Positions 5,177-6,524 of a stretch of 6,524 bases of DNA are shown one piece after another. The position numbers and the translations under genes were made by a program. The notes beneath the pieces are model-generated. The model made no database searches. It saw only the letters and a list, made by a program, of their open reading frames with translations, and was not told where the DNA came from. The stretch covers positions 1 to 6,524 of the forward strand of contig CALBTC010000308.1 in the NCBI GenBank assembly GCA_937967805.1, written 5' to 3'. The DNA is from an uncultured Anaerolineaceae bacterium (GTDB lineage Bacteria; Chloroflexota; Anaerolineae; Promineifilales; Promineifilaceae). Numbering within the stretch: the first letter of the stretch is position 1; each line of letters opens with the position of its first letter.

Positions 5177-6365
5177 TTCTAGCTCCTCTAACAATCTTTT
5201 CTGCCTCAACCACGCTCTCTGCCAGCGCAGTAATGTGCCCCATTTTGCGGCCGGGGCGGGCGGTTTTTTTGCCGTACAGGTGCAGTTTCAGGTGGGGGTG
5301 GGTGAGTACGGCCGTCCAATCCGGGAATTTATCCGCAGGTTTCACAGATTGCGCAGATTTTGGGCTCATTACTCTCTGCGTCTCTGCGCCTCTGCGATGG
5401 CTTATCTCCCACAGGTCACCCAGCAGGTTGGCCATCGCTGCCGGGCGCAGGTAGGTGGTGTCGCCCACGGGCAGGCCACAGACCGTGCGCAGCTGCTGCT
5501 CAAACTGGCTGGTGACACACGCCTCGATGGTGAGATGGCCGGAATTGTGCGGACGCGGTGCGATTTCGTTGAGCAGCAGTTGGCCATCACCGCACAAGAA
5601 AAACTCTACGCACAGCACGCCAACCACATCCAGCGCGGTGAGTACAGTTTGGACCATCGCCTCAGCCTGGGTCAGCACCTGCGGCGGCACATCGGCCGGA
5701 GCCATGGAGACATCGAGAATGTGGTTGGCATGGTCATTTTCGATGAGGTTGCAGTGGGCGATACGGCCGTTCACATCCCGCGCCGCCACCATCGACACCT
5801 CCCGCTCAAAATCCACATAGCCTTCCAAAATGCAATCCACTTCGCCCACGGATTGCCACGCATCAACCGCTTCATCTGGGTTATTGAGCTTGACCTGCCC
5901 CTTGCCGTCGTAGCCGGAAACGGCCGTTTTCAACACCGCCGGGCAGCCAATTTTTGCCAAGCCCTCCTGCAAATCAGCCAATGAATGCACAGGCGCAAAC
6001 GGCACCGTCGGCAAACCATGTTCGGCAAAGAAATTCTTCTCACGCAGCCGATTTTGCGCCACGCGCAGCGCCTGCGGGCCGGGTCGCAGCGGCACGATGG
6101 CGGCACACGTTTCGGCCGTCGCCAGCGGCACGTTTTCAAACTCATAGGTCACCACGTCCACGCTGCGGGCAAAGTCGCGCACGGCATCCAAATCGTCGTA
6201 GGCGGCCACAATTTCCCGGTCGGCCACCTGTCCAGTGGGGGAGTTGGCTTCTGGGGAAAAGACGTGGATGCGGTAGCCGGAGCGTCTCGCTGCCAGCGCC
6301 AGCATGCGGCCTAGCTGGCCGCTGCCGAGTATGCCGATGGTGGCTGGTGGTAGAATTGGCATCAT
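5154..6365 (-). CDS. purK: N5-carboxyaminoimidazole ribonucleotide synthase
   Basis: PurK uses ATP and bicarbonate to carboxylate AIR to N5-CAIR, which PurE then converts to CAIR. At 403 residues it is longer than E. coli PurK (355). ATP-grasp family marks are GILGSGQLGRML (11-22), YEFENVP (74-80), SGYDGKGQ (150-157), EREVSMVAARD (187-197), NEIAPRPHNSGH (266-277), MANLLGD (311-317) and LHLYGKKTARPGRKMGH (361-377). Between NLLGDLW and PDWTAVL, where family members normally have only a few residues, about 27 extra residues (320-347) are encoded by short tandem repeats. The last residues also come from a repeat. The first of two adjacent ATGs (6363-6365 and 6360-6362) is used here; the ribosome binding site is weak (GGA at 6375-6377). 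No purE is seen next to it. The insert keeps the frame and lies outside the conserved motifs, so the enzyme is probably active. Confidence 0.95.
   Translation of the reverse strand: MMPILPPATIGILGSGQLGRMLALAARRSGYRIHVFSPEANSPTGQVADREIVAAYDDLDAVRDFARSVDVVTYEFENVPLATAETCAAIVPLRPGPQALRVAQNRLREKNFFAEHGLPTVPFAPVHSLADLQEGLAKIGCPAVLKTAVSGYDGKGQVKLNNPDEAVDAWQSVGEVDCILEGYVDFEREVSMVAARDVNGRIAHCNLIENDHANHILDVSMAPADVPPQVLTQAEAMVQTVLTALDVVGVLCVEFFLCGDGQLLLNEIAPRPHNSGHLTIEACVTSQFEQQLRTVCGLPVGDTTYLRPAAMANLLGDLWEISHRRGAETQRVMSPKSAQSVKPADKFPDWTAVLTHPHLKLHLYGKKTARPGRKMGHITALAESVVEAEKIVRGARRRLETGD
5328..5406. repeat. In-frame short-repeat insert inside purK
   Basis: Two tandem arrays make up most of this stretch. 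Positions 5331-5357 hold three 9-mers, which on the minus strand read TCTGCGCAA, TCTGTGAAA and CCTGCGGAT. Positions 5374-5397 hold three 8-mers, CTCTGCGT, CTCTGCGC and CTCTGCGA. Together with the short linkers they encode a low-conservation segment that includes HRRGAETQR, followed by SAQSVKPADKF, in PurK. The words resemble dispersed repeats that I recall in intergenic DNA of several environmental bacteria. The boundaries are approximate and come from where PurK similarity stops and resumes. Confidence 0.75.
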
Positions 6366-6383
6366 CTATTCTTGTCCAAATGA

Positions 6384-6449
6384 CTACAACGAATGGAAGA
6401 AATTAACGGATTTTAAAGCCAATTCGTTAATTTCTATGATTCGTTGTAG
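6384..6449. repeat. 66-bp imperfect inverted repeat upstream of purK
   Basis: Outer arms CTACAACGAAT (6384-6394) and ATTCGTTGTAG (6439-6449) are exact reverse complements. Inner arms AGAAATTAACG (6398-6408) and CGTTAATTTCT (6425-6435) are also exact. They are separated by matching 3-nt mismatched gaps (6395-6397, 6436-6438) and enclose a 16-nt loop. The structure ends 18 bases before the purK ATG, so in a transcript from upstream it would sit directly against the weak purK ribosome binding site. The upstream reading frame ends inside it. There is no following T-tract on the minus strand, so I do not call it a terminator. I see no convincing purine operon promoter in 6366-6524. Confidence 0.9.
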
Positions 6450-6524
6450 CCTCTACGAACTAAAACAACTTCTAAATCTCGCCCATGAAAATTAGCAATT
6501 AGCCCAACCTCTTTGCCCAACTGC
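6434..6524 (-). CDS. C-terminal tail of an unidentified upstream protein (partial)
   Basis: One minus-strand frame is open from the right edge to a TAG at 6434-6436, giving 29 residues that begin QLGKEVGLIANFHGRDLEVV and end LVRRGYNES. The GLIANF...LEV...VRR pattern resembles the C-terminal end of GxxExxY-type proteins, which often end in a GLLINFG...LE.KR strand pair, but the fragment is too short for a firm assignment. The final YNES and the stop are encoded inside the 66-bp inverted repeat, so the original end of the gene may have been replaced by the repeat. It is on the same strand as purK, 68 bp upstream. It could be a chance open frame. Confidence 0.4.
   Translation of the reverse strand, partial: QLGKEVGLIANFHGRDLEVVLVRRGYNES

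Larger units (their letters stand above)
622..5937. repeat. 17 dispersed copies of the palindromic octamer ACGGCCGT
   Basis: Exact copies start at 622, 944, 1102, 1343, 1676, 2219, 2366, 2599, 2930, 3194, 3434, 4478, 4865, 4932, 5308, 5763 and 5930. All are inside the purine genes: three in purN, eight in purDM, three in purF and three in purK. None is in a spacer or in the yebC fragment. A random sequence of this length would be expected to hold about 0.1-0.2 copies. Ten of the 17 are preceded by A on the plus strand. The copy at 944 extends to a 14-bp palindrome, GATACGGCCGTATC (941-954). Spacing is irregular (67 to 1044 bp). The pattern resembles the HIP1 octamer of cyanobacteria in behaviour but not in sequence. 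Confidence 0.95.

Noticed and set aside
4917..5984. Plus-strand open frame of 355 codons
   Set aside because: It runs antisense across purK, the spacer and the start of purF, crosses repeats, and has His/Arg-rich composition typical of a shadow frame; the minus-strand frames carry complete enzyme motifs.

Overview
The window is a bacterial de novo purine biosynthesis cluster, with every recognisable gene on the minus strand. In transcription order (high to low coordinates) it holds the last codons of an unidentified gene, purK, purF, a fused purD-purM gene, purN, and the first two thirds of a yebC/pmpR-type gene that runs off the left edge. The DNA is moderately GC-rich. A fused PurD-PurM, several families of short tandem repeats between genes, and a very abundant palindromic octamer suggest an environmental bacterium. 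My best guess is a Chloroflexota member (Anaerolineae or a relative), from general impression rather than a marker gene.

Layout by region. 1-493: YebC N-terminal part. 494-596: spacer with an extended -10 promoter for yebC. 597-1196: purN. 1197-1257: spacer with a degenerate repeat that reaches back into the end of purDM. 1258-3549: purD-purM fusion with a 30-bp perfect palindrome inside the PurD part. 3550-3599: spacer made mostly of 7-bp repeats. 3600-5096: purF. 5097-5153: spacer with an inverted array of 7-bp repeats that also encodes the end of PurK. 5154-6365: purK with an in-frame insert built of 9-bp and 8-bp repeats. 6366-6524: a large imperfect hairpin overlapping the tail of an upstream reading frame. 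No gene-free stretch exceeds 300 bases.

Pathway. PurF makes phosphoribosylamine from PRPP and glutamine. The PurD half converts it to GAR and PurN formylates GAR. After the FGAM synthase step (not in this window), the PurM half makes AIR. PurK carboxylates AIR to N5-CAIR, and its partner PurE is not here. Spacers of 50-61 bp on one strand fit an operon. YebC has its own promoter and may only be a neighbour.

The unusual content is not a new gene system but the non-genic texture. The palindrome ACGGCCGT occurs 17 times, always inside the pur genes, with no copy in the spacers or the yebC fragment. At least five short-repeat elements occupy the gene junctions, and four consecutive genes end inside or at the edge of one. 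One such element lies in frame inside purK.
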